Origin: Evansella alkalicola
GTDB taxonomy: Bacteria > Bacillota > Bacilli > Bacillales > Salisediminibacteriaceae
DNA: 64,000 bases
Assembly (NCBI RefSeq): GCF_019042735.1
Contig: NZ_JAHQCR010000057.1
Span: forward strand, 15,595-79,594
Direction: 5' to 3'
The notes beneath the pieces are model-generated. The model made no database searches and was not told where the DNA came from. It saw only the letters and a program-made list of their open reading frames with translations. Both the position numbers and the translations under genes were made by a program. This document shows positions 42,629-51,652 of the stretch, piece by piece (the stretch's first letter is position 1; the number at the start of each line of letters is the position of its first letter).

Positions 42629-43910
42629 TAGCAGCTTCCTCCTTTCCCTTAAGAAAATAAACTGTATCTAGCTGTACTTTATTTGCCACTCTCACAACAT
42701 CGTCCTTCGTCACTTTATCAATTTCAGTAATCCACTTGGCTACATATCGTTTATTTGAAGTTAGTTCGTTATGGTACTCTAGTTCAATAAATCCCCTTGG
42801 CACATCCATCGTCTCTAATAATTGATTTTTTAAGACAGCTTTTGTTTGCTCTAAATCCTCATCTGTGAAATTGCCTTGCTTCATTTGATCCATTTGTTCC
42901 TTAATTATTGTAGTTGCCTTCTCAAATTTATTACTTTCAATCCCTGACATTACAATTAATAGTCCTTTATGGCTTTCTACCCTTGAAGCGGCATAATAAG
43001 CTAAACTAGCTTTTTCACGTACATTTATAAAAAGCTTAGAATGAGAAAATCCTCCAAAGATCCCATTAAACAATTGCAGGGCAAAATAGTCTTCATGTTC
43101 ATATGTTGTATTTGTACGGTATCCCATGTGAAGTTTACCTTGTTGTACGTCCTGCTCTTCAATGATTTCACGTGGTTGATCAATTTGTTTTTGCTGAGCT
43201 TCTATCGTATTATTCCTACTCCCTTCCTCAATACCTTGAAAATACTTTTTCACAAGTTGTTCCATTACAGAAACTTCCACATCACCAACTATATATAAAT
43301 CAAGTTGATCTGACTTTAAAGCTTCTTGATAGTATTCATACAAAGATACATCAGTAATTTTTGTAACGTCTTCTTCTTGCCCGTTAACGAATATGCCAAA
43401 TGGTTCATCTTCACACATTTCTTCCGTTAAGCGCATGTTCGCATACCGCATTTTATCATCATATACTGAAGTAATTTTTTGTCTTAAGGTTCTCTTTTCA
43501 CCTTCTACTACAGATGAATCAAATGCATTGTCGGAAACATTCGGCGACAAAATCACGGAGGAGAATAAATCCAGACCCCGTTCTAATAATGGACGATCAT
43601 CTGCTAAAAACTTTTCATTAGCCACTTCCATCTTAAATGTCATCATATGATATTCCCCTTTTTTAGAAACATCTACATTTAAAGTAGCTCCATATAGGTC
43701 ATCTAATGCTTTACGAAATTCCTGCCTCGATGGATATTCTTTCGTTCCACTTTGAAGAACGTATGGTAATAAAGCTCTGTATGTTACTGTGTCCTTCGTT
43801 AACGGAGACCTAGCATGTAGGAGTAATGTATTAGTTTTGTATGTCTTTGACGGTAAAACATGAACATTTAATCCCCCAACTTTAAATTCCTGAAGTTTTT
43901 GTTCAATCAA
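42621..43910 (-). CDS. ymfF: YmfF, M16-family protease-like protein without HxxEH
   Basis: The 429-residue protein has the M16 fold pattern, but at the place of the zinc motif it reads RALLPYVLQSG, so the His and Glu ligands are missing. It is thus probably the non-catalytic partner of YmfH. The C-terminal R/Y region (YAAS, GLLIVMSGIE) is still recognisable. It is the first gene of the ymfF-H-I-J unit, with AGGGAGG upstream. Confidence 0.9.
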   Translation of the reverse strand: MIEQKLQEFKVGGLNVHVLPSKTYKTNTLLLHARSPLTKDTVTYRALLPYVLQSGTKEYPSRQEFRKALDDLYGATLNVDVSKKGEYHMMTFKMEVANEKFLADDRPLLERGLDLFSSVILSPNVSDNAFDSSVVEGEKRTLRQKITSVYDDKMRYANMRLTEEMCEDEPFGIFVNGQEEDVTKITDVSLYEYYQEALKSDQLDLYIVGDVEVSVMEQLVKKYFQGIEEGSRNNTIEAQQKQIDQPREIIEEQDVQQGKLHMGYRTNTTYEHEDYFALQLFNGIFGGFSHSKLFINVREKASLAYYAASRVESHKGLLIVMSGIESNKFEKATTIIKEQMDQMKQGNFTDEDLEQTKAVLKNQLLETMDVPRGFIELEYHNELTSNKRYVAKWITEIDKVTKDDVVRVANKVQLDTVYFLKGKEEAANE

Positions 43911-44169
43911 CTTCGTTCCCTCCTTTAATTCCTATCATTATCATACCTAATTATTTCCAAGTTATGTTTTGTACAATAAAAAAGACGCGTCAATACATTG
44001 ATTGTAGCGAAAATAGTATCACAAATGCAAAGTTTAATACGAAAAGCGCAAGCGACTATGATTACGAGCGTAGGGCGGTGGAGGAATGACAACAAGAAGT
44101 CACGCCTTTTTGACTTCTGTTGTCATTTCGAAGTGCCCCGCAGCGACTAGGCGCTGGAGAAATTAACTA
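43911..44169. other. Intergenic region dominated by a palindromic element
   Basis: The upstream region of ymfF contains the element at 44039-44160 and no gene that I can see. Confidence 0.6.
44039..44160. repeat. 122-bp nested palindromic element
   Basis: An inner stem AATGACAACA-AAGTCA / TGACTT-TGTTGTCATT (44085-44127) is enclosed by outer blocks GAAAAGCGCAAGCGACTA and GCGACTAGGCGCTGGAG, which partly pair. A short related fragment follows the recombinase-like gene at 11791. No coding frame is supported. Confidence 0.75.
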
Positions 44170-44175
44170 CAAAAA

Positions 44176-44205
44176 AGCCAATGGTGTATAGTATTCCCAT
44201 TGGCT
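44176..44205 (-). terminator. ymfC terminator
   Basis: AGCCAATG / CATTGGCT stem with a 14-base loop, followed on the minus strand by TTTTTTG. Confidence 0.85.
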
Positions 44206-44239
44206 GTAATTCTTTTCACCATCATATGAAAACTCTTTT

Positions 44240-44959
44240 TTAGACTCGTTTTCGTAAAACGTGAAATTTAAATTTATCTGAACGAAAATAATTAATGGAA
44301 TAAAAAATTGGTCTTTCATTCACATCAAAATGAAGCTGTTTTAATAGTAATAATGATGTATCCAGGTCACAATTTAAAATATCAGATATTTTATCATGAT
44401 ACCCTAATGGCTCAATATGTGTTACTGCATATGATATATTAATTCCTGACTCCTCCAGTTGCTCAAAGAACGATTTTCCAGATTGCATATCATAATTTTT
44501 AATATATTTTTTTGGAATTCTGTCTAGACAGTACACGACTGGTTTAGAGTCAGCAGTTCTAACCCTTTCCACAACTAACATTTCCTCTAGGTCTTTCATT
44601 GACAATCTTTCTTTATCATCGTCCTCTGCTGGATAAACATCTGAAGATAGAAAGATTGTTCCTGGAGTTTCATTGCCCCTTTTAATCATATCCGTAATAC
44701 TAAAGAGTTCTTCTATTCCAGATGAGAATAATGGTTTAGTGTTTACAAAAGTCCCCACTCCATGTCTGCGGACGATAACATTTTCATCCTCTAACATTCG
44801 AAGTGCTTCTCTTAACGTAGCCCGACTTACTCCCAATTGTTTTGATAACTCGAATTCTGAAGGGAGCTGTTCTCCTGCTTCATACAAACCGTTATCGATC
44901 TCATTTTTTAATCGATCAATGACTTGAAGGTACAGTGGCCGATGGTCTGATTTAATCAC
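44240..44959 (-). CDS. ymfC: GntR/HutC-family transcriptional regulator (YmfC)
   Basis: The 239-residue protein has an N-terminal GntR winged helix (LPSEFELSKQLGVSRATLREALRML, residues about 25-60) and a C-terminal UTRA ligand-binding domain (about 95-235). It matches YmfC, which lies beside spoIIIE in Bacillus. Ligand and targets are unknown. It follows spoIIIE by 27 bp. Confidence 0.88.
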   Translation of the reverse strand: MIKSDHRPLYLQVIDRLKNEIDNGLYEAGEQLPSEFELSKQLGVSRATLREALRMLEDENVIVRRHGVGTFVNTKPLFSSGIEELFSITDMIKRGNETPGTIFLSSDVYPAEDDDKERLSMKDLEEMLVVERVRTADSKPVVYCLDRIPKKYIKNYDMQSGKSFFEQLEESGINISYAVTHIEPLGYHDKISDILNCDLDTSLLLLKQLHFDVNERPIFYSINYFRSDKFKFHVLRKRV

Positions 44960-44986
44960 AGAAACTCCCTCCTCAATCTCGATAGC

Positions 44987-47365
44987 TTACTGATTAGATA
45001 CTTCCTGATCTTCTGTCTTAGTAATTAGGACTTCCCTTGGTTTGCTTCCTTCATACGGACCTACTACGCCCCGAAGCTCCATTTCATCTATAAGACGAGC
45101 TGCTCTAGTATAACCAATTCTAAATCGACGTTGAAGCATGGATACAGAAGCAGTCTGCATTTCCGTAACAAGCTGTACTGCATCATCATAAAGCTCATCG
45201 TCCACTTCTGAAGTAACCGTTTCTTCCCCTTCTTGTGGCATCATTTCCTCTGCATATTGTGCCTTCTGCTGCTCAATACAATGATTAACAACTCTTTCCA
45301 CCTCTTCATCAGAGAGAAACGCACCTTGTATTCTCGTTGCTTTATTAGCACCTACTGGAAGGAATAACATATCTCCACGACCTAGGAGTTTTTCAGCTCC
45401 ATTTGAGTCTAGTATCGTTCTGGAATCAGTAGAACTAGATACTCCAAATGCGATCCTAGAAGGAATATTGGCTTTAATGACACCAGTGATGACATCCACT
45501 GATGGTCTTTGCGTTGCAATTATTAAATGTATACCAGCTGCTCTGGCCATTTGCGCCAATCTAGTGATGGAATCCTCCACATCTGAAGATGCAACCATCA
45601 TTAGATCAGCAAGCTCGTCCACAATAACTACAATAAACGGAAGTGGTTGATATTGATCATCATCGCTACGACTTAAATTCTCTCGTTTAATATATGCATT
45701 GTAGCCTTCAATGTTTCGTGTACCTGAATGAGCAAATAGTTCATAACGTCGTTCCATTTCATTAACCACTTTTTTCAATGCCTGTGACGCTTTTTTTGGA
45801 TCAGTAACGACAGGAGAAAGCAAATGAGGAACACCATTATATACATTCAACTCTACCATTTTAGGATCGATCATCATCAGTTTTACTTCGTGTGGTTTAC
45901 TTCGCATTAAAATACTGATGATTATACCATTAATACAAACACTTTTCCCACTTCCAGTGGCCCCGGCTACAAGCAAGTGGGGCATTTTATTAAGTTCTGC
46001 AATGACAGCATCACCTGAAATATCTCTTCCTAAGGCGATGGCCAGTTTATTGTCCTTTTCTTGCATGATTGTAGAGTCTAATACTTCCCTTAAAGTTACA
46101 AGAGCCACTTCAGTATTTGGTACTTCTATACCTATGGCTGACTTACCCGGAATGGGAGCCTCCATACGAATATCCTTTGCAGCTAAAGCTAAGGCAAGGT
46201 CATCTGTTAAATTAACTATTTTACTTACTTTTACACCCACACTTGGATAAACTTCATATTTTGTTACAGAAGGACCTAGATGCACTTTTGTAACCTTTGC
46301 ATTTACCCCAAAGCTTTCCAATGTTCTCTCAAGCTTTCTAGCATTTTTTGATAGCATAGAATGCTCTCGAGATTGATTTGCCTTCGATGGGTTGGCTAAT
46401 AGATCAAATGACGGTAGTTCATAGAACTCGTTTTCTTCGGCACTTACAATTAATGAATTTGTCAAAGTTGGACTAGAATTAGTTTCCACAAACTCTGACT
46501 GTTCCTCTTCCTTTCGCTCTTGAACATTTCCCTTATTCTTTCCTTGAAGGGCTTCTGATTCCACATCTATGATTTCTGCAACAGGGTCATTATTATCGTA
46601 TGCTTTTGTAGAAAAATCATAGATAATTGGCTCCTCTGTTTTAATATCCTCTTCTGGATATTGTTCCATTTGCTTCCTATCCTCAGTTAATGCTTCTTTC
46701 CGTTCTTTAGATTTTTGAATTGCAGCAGATATGAAATTTTTAATTTCAACGAATTGTGCTTTTAAATAATCTTTTAATCGTTGAAAAACAGAAGCAGAGC
46801 CTTCTCCACCTTTTTTAAGGACATCAATAATAGATTTACCCGTAATTAGAATAATAGATGTAATAATTAATCCTATTGCAAAAAAAGGAGTTCCTGCAGC
46901 TGAAAATAAGAAATGGGACACTGCAAATCCTAACGCACCAATCATACCTCCTCCAAGGCCCTCTATCACTGATTGACCTTGTAATTGTAACCAATATAAA
47001 TGCCACGTGTTTCGGAGCACAGAGTGGTCAATAAAATCCGCATGATTAGACAGATCGCTATATAAGCCTAGATGTGTAAACAAAGCAATCGAAAATACGA
47101 GTAAATAAGTTCCTATTAATTTTCTAGTCCACAAATATGGAAGATTTCTTTTAATCATTATGTATAGGGAGAATATAAAAAGAGAGATAGTAAGAATGAC
47201 AGACCAGTCTCCTAAGAAAAATCTAAACACTTGATGGAAGCCTTCTCCAACCACTCCAAGGCGGGCAAATGTGACGAGAGAAACTATCAATAAAAATAAA
47301 CCTACTAATTCATACGTTAATTGTTTTTTCCATTTTTCCTGTTTTTTACGACGTTTTCTCGCCAT
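44987..47365 (-). CDS. spoIIIE: SpoIIIE (FtsK family), DNA translocase
   Basis: SpoIIIE pumps the chromosome into the forespore and clears DNA from division septa. The 792-residue protein has a basic N-terminus, four to five membrane helices (about 20-180), an acidic linker, the motor domains with Walker A GATGSGKS and Walker B VIVDELADLM, and a C-terminal gamma winged helix (RRFRIGYTRAARLIDEMELRG) that reads polarity sequences. The ATG at 47365 lies six bases after GAGGTGG; a GTG three codons upstream sits in that site. Confidence 0.96.
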   Translation of the reverse strand: MARKRRKKQEKWKKQLTYELVGLFLLIVSLVTFARLGVVGEGFHQVFRFFLGDWSVILTISLFIFSLYIMIKRNLPYLWTRKLIGTYLLVFSIALFTHLGLYSDLSNHADFIDHSVLRNTWHLYWLQLQGQSVIEGLGGGMIGALGFAVSHFLFSAAGTPFFAIGLIITSIILITGKSIIDVLKKGGEGSASVFQRLKDYLKAQFVEIKNFISAAIQKSKERKEALTEDRKQMEQYPEEDIKTEEPIIYDFSTKAYDNNDPVAEIIDVESEALQGKNKGNVQERKEEEQSEFVETNSSPTLTNSLIVSAEENEFYELPSFDLLANPSKANQSREHSMLSKNARKLERTLESFGVNAKVTKVHLGPSVTKYEVYPSVGVKVSKIVNLTDDLALALAAKDIRMEAPIPGKSAIGIEVPNTEVALVTLREVLDSTIMQEKDNKLAIALGRDISGDAVIAELNKMPHLLVAGATGSGKSVCINGIIISILMRSKPHEVKLMMIDPKMVELNVYNGVPHLLSPVVTDPKKASQALKKVVNEMERRYELFAHSGTRNIEGYNAYIKRENLSRSDDDQYQPLPFIVVIVDELADLMMVASSDVEDSITRLAQMARAAGIHLIIATQRPSVDVITGVIKANIPSRIAFGVSSSTDSRTILDSNGAEKLLGRGDMLFLPVGANKATRIQGAFLSDEEVERVVNHCIEQQKAQYAEEMMPQEGEETVTSEVDDELYDDAVQLVTEMQTASVSMLQRRFRIGYTRAARLIDEMELRGVVGPYEGSKPREVLITKTEDQEVSNQ

Positions 47366-47392
47366 TTGAACCACCTCTACCTCTAATAATAC

Positions 47393-47430
47393 ATAAAAGG
47401 AACAAGCAGCCGATACTTCCGGCTGCTGCT
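47393..47430 (-). terminator. Terminator after ylzJ
   Basis: AGCAGCC / GGCTGCT stem followed on the minus strand by TGTTCCTTTT. It ends the tepA-ylzJ unit. Confidence 0.75.
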
Positions 47431-47504
47431 CTTTGGTCGAACGCTTGTTTTCCTAATTATATCACATATTTTTATACCTTTTCCATAAAATCATAAATTA
47501 AATT

Positions 47505-47588
47505 CTGGCAGATGTCGCACTTGTACCTTGCTTGAAAGGGAATGAACTGTAACGAACACCAACACGAGATTAGTATTTTAACGGTAGC
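47505..47588. repeat. Degenerate tail of the REP-like family
   Basis: GAAAGGGAATGAACTGTAACG resembles the GGAAAGGGAGTGAATTGTTGTG tail of the copy at 20893-21012, although much has diverged. Given as a low-confidence relic. Confidence 0.4.
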
Positions 47589-47810
47589 CTAACGATTATC
47601 AAAGAAATAAGGTTGTCCAGGCTGATAACGTTCATCTAAGTATAAATTTGGATCAGTTGAAAGTAAGCGAACAACTCGGTAGCTGTTGTCTTCTCCTTGC
47701 CGCTGAACTTGTAATTGACCACCTGGAATATCCACCATTTCCACACCTTCATATTCAGTATCCTGCACTGGAAAAATGAGTTCCTGAGCCTGATATGTGT
47801 AGAGGATCAT
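47589..47810 (-). CDS. ylzJ: YlzJ-like protein
   Basis: A 73-residue protein (MILYTYQAQELIFPVQ) of the YlzJ family, found directly after tepA in Bacillus. It overlaps the tepA stop by four bases (ATGA), so it is coupled to it. No function is known to me. Confidence 0.85.
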   Translation of the reverse strand: MILYTYQAQELIFPVQDTEYEGVEMVDIPGGQLQVQRQGEDNSYRVVRLLSTDPNLYLDERYQPGQPYFFDNR

Positions 47811-48556
47811 TGCACCACATCCTCACTTGGTTTATTTTCCTGAATTAATTCATTTAATTTTTTGATTGCAGGGCCAAGACCACCTATTTCATTAATAATA
47901 CCATATTCTACAGCGTCCTTCCCTACTACGTTTGTTCCAATATCTCGGGTTAAGTTACCCTTAGACATCATTAACTCCTTAAATGTTTCCTCTGTAATGG
48001 ATGAATGCTTCGTAACAAAACTAATGACCCGATCTTGCATCTTATCTAAATACTCAAATGTTTGAGGAACACCAATAACAAGGCCAGTTAAGCGAACAGG
48101 GTGAATCGTCATTGTTGCAGATTCAGCTATAAAACTATAGTTCGAAGCTACTGCAATTGGAACACCAATAGAATGGCCTCCCCCTAAAACTAAAGTTACT
48201 GTAGGCTTCGACATAGATGAAATCATTTCAGCAAGGGCCAAGCCTGCCTCCACATCTCCACCAACAGTATTAAGAATGATTAACATACCCTCTATTTTGG
48301 GATTTTGTTCAGCTGCAACTAATTGCGGAATGATATGTTCATATTTCGTTGTTTTGTTTTGAGGTGGCAGCTGCATATGCCCTTCAATTTGTCCAATAAT
48401 TGTAACCATATGAATATTAGATTGTTCCATTTGTGGGACATTGGTTTGTCCTAACTGTTGTATTTTATCAAGTATCCCTTCTTTTGGGCTTTTACCCTGA
48501 TCTTGATTAGGGCTCCCCTGGTCTTGTGACATCTGTGGATTTGACTTATTATTCAT
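47807..48556 (-). CDS. tepA: TepA (YmfB), ClpP-fold protease
   Basis: TepA is a cytoplasmic ClpP-like serine protease, described as translocation-enhancing and as degrading small acid-soluble spore proteins on germination. The 249-residue protein has a disordered Gln-rich N-terminus (about 1-40), then the ClpP-type core with NTVGGDVEAGLALAEMI, Ser in GGGHSIGVP and His in MTIHPVRLTG. It precedes ylzJ and lies upstream of spoIIIE, the conserved Bacillus order. Confidence 0.9.
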   Translation of the reverse strand: MNNKSNPQMSQDQGSPNQDQGKSPKEGILDKIQQLGQTNVPQMEQSNIHMVTIIGQIEGHMQLPPQNKTTKYEHIIPQLVAAEQNPKIEGMLIILNTVGGDVEAGLALAEMISSMSKPTVTLVLGGGHSIGVPIAVASNYSFIAESATMTIHPVRLTGLVIGVPQTFEYLDKMQDRVISFVTKHSSITEETFKELMMSKGNLTRDIGTNVVGKDAVEYGIINEIGGLGPAIKKLNELIQENKPSEDVVQ

Positions 48557-48619
48557 ATCCGTTCACCACTCCTTTCTCATCACTAGTATGCAGTGAGAAG
48601 AGAGGTTTCATGCAAATTA

Positions 48620-48654
48620 GAGCTCACAAAAGGTTGAAATCCTTTTATGAGCTC
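48620..48654. repeat. Hairpin between rnjB and tepA
   Basis: GAGCTCACAAAAGG / CCTTTTATGAGCTC forms a long stem. The T-run is on the entry side of the minus strand, so it is not a classical terminator for rnjB, but may slow transcription or protect the mRNA end. Confidence 0.6.
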
Positions 48655-48687
48655 CAAAAAAAAATTAAAAATGTATTAGTACCGATA

Positions 48688-50352
48688 TTATGCTTCCATT
48701 ATGATAGGAATGATCATCGGCCTTCGCTTCGTTTTTTCATATAGAAATCTTCCTAATTGATCCCTGATTTGCTGTTTTAATTGTGACCAATCAGAAAGTC
48801 CATGTTCAATACTGTCATTCACTGCTGATTTTACTAATGATTCTGCATTCATAATCAACTCTTCTGATTCACGAACGTATACAAAACCGCGGGAAATGAT
48901 ATCAGGTCCAGATAAAATCTGATTGCGCTTTTTATTTAATGTAATAACGGTAACGATAATACCATCCTTTGAAAGTAGTCTCCTGTCTCTTAAGACAATG
49001 TTTCCTACATCACCAATTCCTAAGCCGTCAATGAGTACATTACCATAAGGCACATTATTTCCCCTATTAGCTGTCTTTTTTATAAACTCTACTGATTCTC
49101 CTCGATTTAATAAAAATATATTATCTGATAATATCCCACAGGTTTTTGCAATTTGAGCATGGGCGTGCTGCATACGATACTCACCATGGATAGGGACGAA
49201 ATACTTTGGTTTTATAAGATTAACCATTTGTTTTAATTCTTCAGCACTTCCGTGTCCCGAAGTATGAACATAATCCTGTCCATAAACAATTTCAGTGCCT
49301 AGGCGAGATAGCATATCAATTAATTTAGAAAAGGATTTTTCATTGCCTGAAATAGGACTAGCAGATATAATAACACGATCTGTAGATTTAATTTTTAGAG
49401 AATGACTACCATTAGTCATCTTACTGAGTGAAGTTAACGGCTCCCCTTGACTCCCAGCTGTTAATATGACTAAATCATCATCTTTAGACTTTAATGCATC
49501 ATTTATATTTATTATTATGCCTTGTTCGTCTATCAAATAGCCTAGACCAAGACCTATGTTAACAACATGTTCCAAGCTTTTCCCAACTACAGTTAGTTTT
49601 CGGTTATTATTAGTAGTTGCATTAATTACTTGTTGAATCCGATGTATATTCGACGAAAATGTTGCTACGAAGATACGACCTGGGGCATTATAAAAAGCCT
49701 CTTTAAGACCTTTCGCTACTACAGATTCAGAAGCTGTTATGCCTGGCCTTTCTGCATTTGTACTATCTGAAAGGAGACAAAGAACACCTTTTTCACCAAT
49801 ATCAGCAAGTTTTCCTATTTCAGTTAATTTTCCATCTACAGGATTTTGATCAAATTTAAAGTCTCCAGTGTGTACTATAGGTCCTTGTGAAGTATGAACG
49901 ATGATTCCAATGGAATCTGGAATACTATGGGTCGTACGAAAAAAGCTAACAGGTGTTTTTCCTACTCTTACCTTCGAATCCGAATTTATTTCCACTAACT
50001 TAGGACTAATCGCCACTTCCAAATCTCTACAGTGATCAGCGACTAATGCCAGCGTTAATTTTGTTCCATATACAGGGATATCCAAATCCCTCAATATATA
50101 TGGTATCGCACCAATATGATCTTCATGTCCATGTGTAAGGATGATACCCCTTACCCGATCTTTATTTTCCTTTAAATAAGTAATGTCAGGGATAACTACG
50201 TCAACACCTAGCATATCATCATCTGGAAACATAAGGCCCCCATCAATTACTAGGATCTCATCATCTAACTCTATGACGTACATATTTTTTCCTATCTCAC
50301 CGATTCCACCTAAAGAAAAAAGACGTATCTTCTCTGTTTGTTGATTTGACAA
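48688..50352 (-). CDS. rnjB: RNase J2 (beta-CASP ribonuclease)
   Basis: RNases J1 and J2 form a complex for 5'-3' exonuclease and endonuclease RNA decay. The 554-residue protein has the metallo-beta-lactamase motif THGHEDH, HTGDFKFD, SDSTNAERPG, the beta-CASP TFSSNIHR and GHGS blocks, and a C-terminal FLYEKTKRRPMIIPIIMEA. Its place between dapA and tepA identifies it as RnjB. The HxHxDH motif is intact, whereas my memory of the B. subtilis RnjB is HGHDEN, so this copy could be catalytically active. TTG start with AGGAAA upstream. Confidence 0.9.
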   Translation of the reverse strand: MSNQQTEKIRLFSLGGIGEIGKNMYVIELDDEILVIDGGLMFPDDDMLGVDVVIPDITYLKENKDRVRGIILTHGHEDHIGAIPYILRDLDIPVYGTKLTLALVADHCRDLEVAISPKLVEINSDSKVRVGKTPVSFFRTTHSIPDSIGIIVHTSQGPIVHTGDFKFDQNPVDGKLTEIGKLADIGEKGVLCLLSDSTNAERPGITASESVVAKGLKEAFYNAPGRIFVATFSSNIHRIQQVINATTNNNRKLTVVGKSLEHVVNIGLGLGYLIDEQGIIININDALKSKDDDLVILTAGSQGEPLTSLSKMTNGSHSLKIKSTDRVIISASPISGNEKSFSKLIDMLSRLGTEIVYGQDYVHTSGHGSAEELKQMVNLIKPKYFVPIHGEYRMQHAHAQIAKTCGILSDNIFLLNRGESVEFIKKTANRGNNVPYGNVLIDGLGIGDVGNIVLRDRRLLSKDGIIVTVITLNKKRNQILSGPDIISRGFVYVRESEELIMNAESLVKSAVNDSIEHGLSDWSQLKQQIRDQLGRFLYEKTKRRPMIIPIIMEA

Positions 50353-50693
50353 TATATTTTCCTGACTGCTATGTATAAAAATTACAGGCTTCGAACCAGT
50401 TTAAAGCCTTTTGCTCCCCCAATAAAATCTATTAATCTAATTAAATTTTATTTTTTATTATGTTAATAGCGGCCAGGAGTTACACCTCCTGTTAGTTAGT
50501 TTTGGTTCATATGTATATAGAAGTATATGAAATATCAATATGTTTTTTGTAAGCCTTTACGTTCAACACTATGTTAGTAAGTATAACTTAAACTAATTTA
50601 GAAAAACAAGAAAGAGCACCAACACAAATCAATTACTACTTCCATTCTGCACTGTGCAAATTAATTGCAATTTATGTTTCTTGGGTGTCTATT
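50353..50693. other. Intergenic region between rnjB and dapA
   Basis: An AT-rich leader of rnjB. On the minus strand GGAGGTGTAACTCC (about 50489-50476) forms a small hairpin that includes a ribosome-site-like GGAGG, but no convincing frame follows. I see no gene. Confidence 0.5.
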
Positions 50694-50740
50694 ATAAAAA
50701 AACACCATTTAAGCATCCATTTGGATGTAAATGGTGTTTT
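50694..50740 (-). terminator. dapA terminator
   Basis: AACACCATTTA / TAAATGGTGTT with a hairpin CATCCA-TGGATG at its tip, followed by T-runs on the minus strand. Confidence 0.9.
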
Positions 50741-50770
50741 CTACATAGCTCGATAAAATGTACATCAACC

Positions 50771-51637
50771 TTATTTTTCTAAAATATCTGCAAGTTTTTG
50801 CCTTTCTTCTGGAGTAAGAGGTACAAGTGGTAGCCTCACTCCTCCAACACCTAAACCGTAAAATTGTAATGCCGTTTTTACCGGTACAGGATTAGGGGCC
50901 ATAAATAGTGCTTTCATCTTTGGAGAAAGCTCCTGATGCATTTTAGCAGCATGAGCAATATTCCCTTTTTCAAATGATTGCACCATTTGTTGCATTTCAT
51001 TACCAATTATATGACTGGCAACTGATACAACACCAGCTCCTCCAATTGCAAGCACTGGTAAAGCTAATGAATCATCTCCAGAATAAAGAAGAAAATCATT
51101 CTCTGTATTCGCTAAAATTTTTGTCATTTGATCAATTTGTTCACTAGCTTCTTTGACCGCTACAATATTTTTCACTTTAGAAAGGGCAATTACCGTTTCT
51201 GTATCCATATTGACGGAAGTTCGGCCTGGTACATTATAAAGCATGACAGGCAGTGAAGTTTTCTCTGCAATTGTCTTGAAATGCTCATATAAGCCTTTCT
51301 GAGATGGTCTATTATAATAAGGAGCCACTAGCATAATTCCATCAACACCGAGCTCTTCTGCTTTCCTCGTAAGTTCTACTGAAGCATACGTATTATTGGA
51401 ACCAGTCCCAGCAATGACAGGAATTCGACCATTTACAACTTTTACAGAATGAGCAAACAAGGCTAGCTTCTCTTCATTGGAGAGTGTCGGAGACTCACCA
51501 GTAGTTCCGGCTACCACGATACCATCCGAACCATTTTCAATTAAAAAATCGATTAGCTTGGTCGTCTTCTGAAAATCAACATTTCCCTTCGAATCAAAGG
51601 GTGTAACCATAGCGGTTATTATTCGACCAAAATTCAT
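50771..51637 (-). CDS. dapA: 4-hydroxy-tetrahydrodipicolinate synthase
   Basis: DapA condenses aspartate semialdehyde and pyruvate, the first step specific to lysine, DAP and dipicolinate. The 288-residue protein has the Schiff-base Lys162 in VAVKEAS, Tyr134 in LYNVPGRT and the GTTGESPTL motif. It closes the asd-dapG-dapA unit, where all products feed the same pathway. Spacing to dapG is 15 bp. Confidence 0.97.
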   Translation of the reverse strand: MNFGRIITAMVTPFDSKGNVDFQKTTKLIDFLIENGSDGIVVAGTTGESPTLSNEEKLALFAHSVKVVNGRIPVIAGTGSNNTYASVELTRKAEELGVDGIMLVAPYYNRPSQKGLYEHFKTIAEKTSLPVMLYNVPGRTSVNMDTETVIALSKVKNIVAVKEASEQIDQMTKILANTENDFLLYSGDDSLALPVLAIGGAGVVSVASHIIGNEMQQMVQSFEKGNIAHAAKMHQELSPKMKALFMAPNPVPVKTALQFYGLGVGGVRLPLVPLTPEERQKLADILEK

Positions 51638-51652
51638 GTTAATGCACTCCTT

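Noticed and set aside
50460..50500. Small leader peptide upstream of rnjB
   Set aside because: A GGAGG-like site is there, but the following frame has no ATG, GTG or TTG at a suitable distance and is very short.
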